DNA of 30,056 nucleotides. It comes from a virus. Every line of letters begins with the position of its first letter. The stretch's first letter is position 1. The notes beneath the pieces are model-generated. The model saw only the letters and a program-made list of their open reading frames with translations, was not told the origin of the DNA and searched no databases. Made by a program: the position numbers and the translations under genes. Where the stretch lies: IMG/VR virus record IMGVR_UViG_3300020192_000061, positions 1 to 30,056 of that record; one strand, 5' to 3'. Shown here in pieces: positions 29,884 through 30,056 of this stretch.

Positions 29884-30056
29884 AGGGTATACGCTCTACT
29901 ACAATATACCCGTTGATGTTCACATCTTCAGCCTGCTCGCTACGGTACGTCATGATTCTATAGCCGTGTTTAGCGCACAACCATATCAAAAATTTTTGAT
30001 GTCCATGCTCAACGTACTGTTTGATGTTGTACGGAAACGCGCCGTCATTACACGCC
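29882..30056 (-). CDS. partial hypothetical protein, C-terminal 57 aa
   Basis: The minus-strand frame is open from the right window edge to a TAG at 29882-29884. The visible part is ACNDGAFPYNIKQYVEHGHQ, then KFLIWLCAKHGYRIMTYRSE and QAEDVNINGYIVVERIP. It has an alpha/beta look with two short strands at the end. The start lies outside the window. No recognised family. Confidence 0.7.
   Translation of the reverse strand, partial: ACNDGAFPYNIKQYVEHGHQKFLIWLCAKHGYRIMTYRSEQAEDVNINGYIVVERIP

Noticed and set aside
1-30056. tRNA genes, integrase, attachment sites, insertion sequences
   Set aside because: No cloverleaf-type T-arm sequences, recombinase motifs, transposase motifs or long flanking repeats were seen.

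Overview
The window is part of the genome of a tailed phage (Caudoviricetes, siphovirus-like) or phage-plasmid. A complete head-to-tail morphogenesis block lies on the minus strand in classical order: small terminase, large terminase, portal, prohead protease/major capsid protein, small head proteins, connectors, major tail protein, frameshifted tail chaperones, tape measure, tail tip, fibre. The long tape measure (699 aa), the tube protein and the gpG/gpGT pair point to a long non-contractile tail. The host cannot be named with certainty. The small protein at 525-830 carries a domain ending in a VDQRPGHPG-type motif that I associate mainly with Chloroflexota proteins, so a Chloroflexota host is a reasonable but weak inference. 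Transcription and translation signals are ordinary bacterial ones: a good sigma70-like promoter, strong Shine-Dalgarno sites and tight ATGA overlaps.

Layout. (1) 69-6065, plus strand: thirteen small, tightly packed accessory/early genes. They include a protein with an ETKAIGRAL motif (possible ssDNA-annealing type), an actin-like ParM ATPase with a small downstream ParR-like partner, an ASCH-domain protein, two small zinc-ribbon proteins and a signal-peptide membrane protein. (2) A rho-independent terminator at 6080-6100 ends the convergent minus-strand late operon. (3) 6091-26588, minus strand: the late structural operon, apparently driven by one strong promoter at 26688-26715. (4) 26753-30056, minus strand: an upstream minus-strand group with a D12-class N6-adenine methyltransferase, a C5-cytosine methyltransferase and several unknown small genes, running off the right edge as a partial gene.

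How it works together. Terminase packages DNA through the portal into a procapsid. The protease and the HK97-fold capsid protein are encoded as one reading frame, with a good internal ribosome binding site at the capsid part. The portal carries a C-terminal MuF-like head-morphogenesis domain. Tail assembly uses gpG and a -1 frameshift gpGT fusion made at a C CCA AAG slippery site. The ParM/ParR-like pair suggests plasmid-like segregation or active movement of the phage DNA.

The most striking genome-scale signal is that I find no GATC, no GGCC and no CCWGG anywhere in the 30 kb (about 117, 117 and 59 expected at even composition). Related sites such as CCSGG, GGWCC and GANTC are present. This looks like strong counter-selection by restriction systems. 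It coexists with two phage-encoded DNA methyltransferases, whose targets are then probably different sequences. No integrase, endolysin, polymerase, tRNA or CRISPR array is visible in this window.
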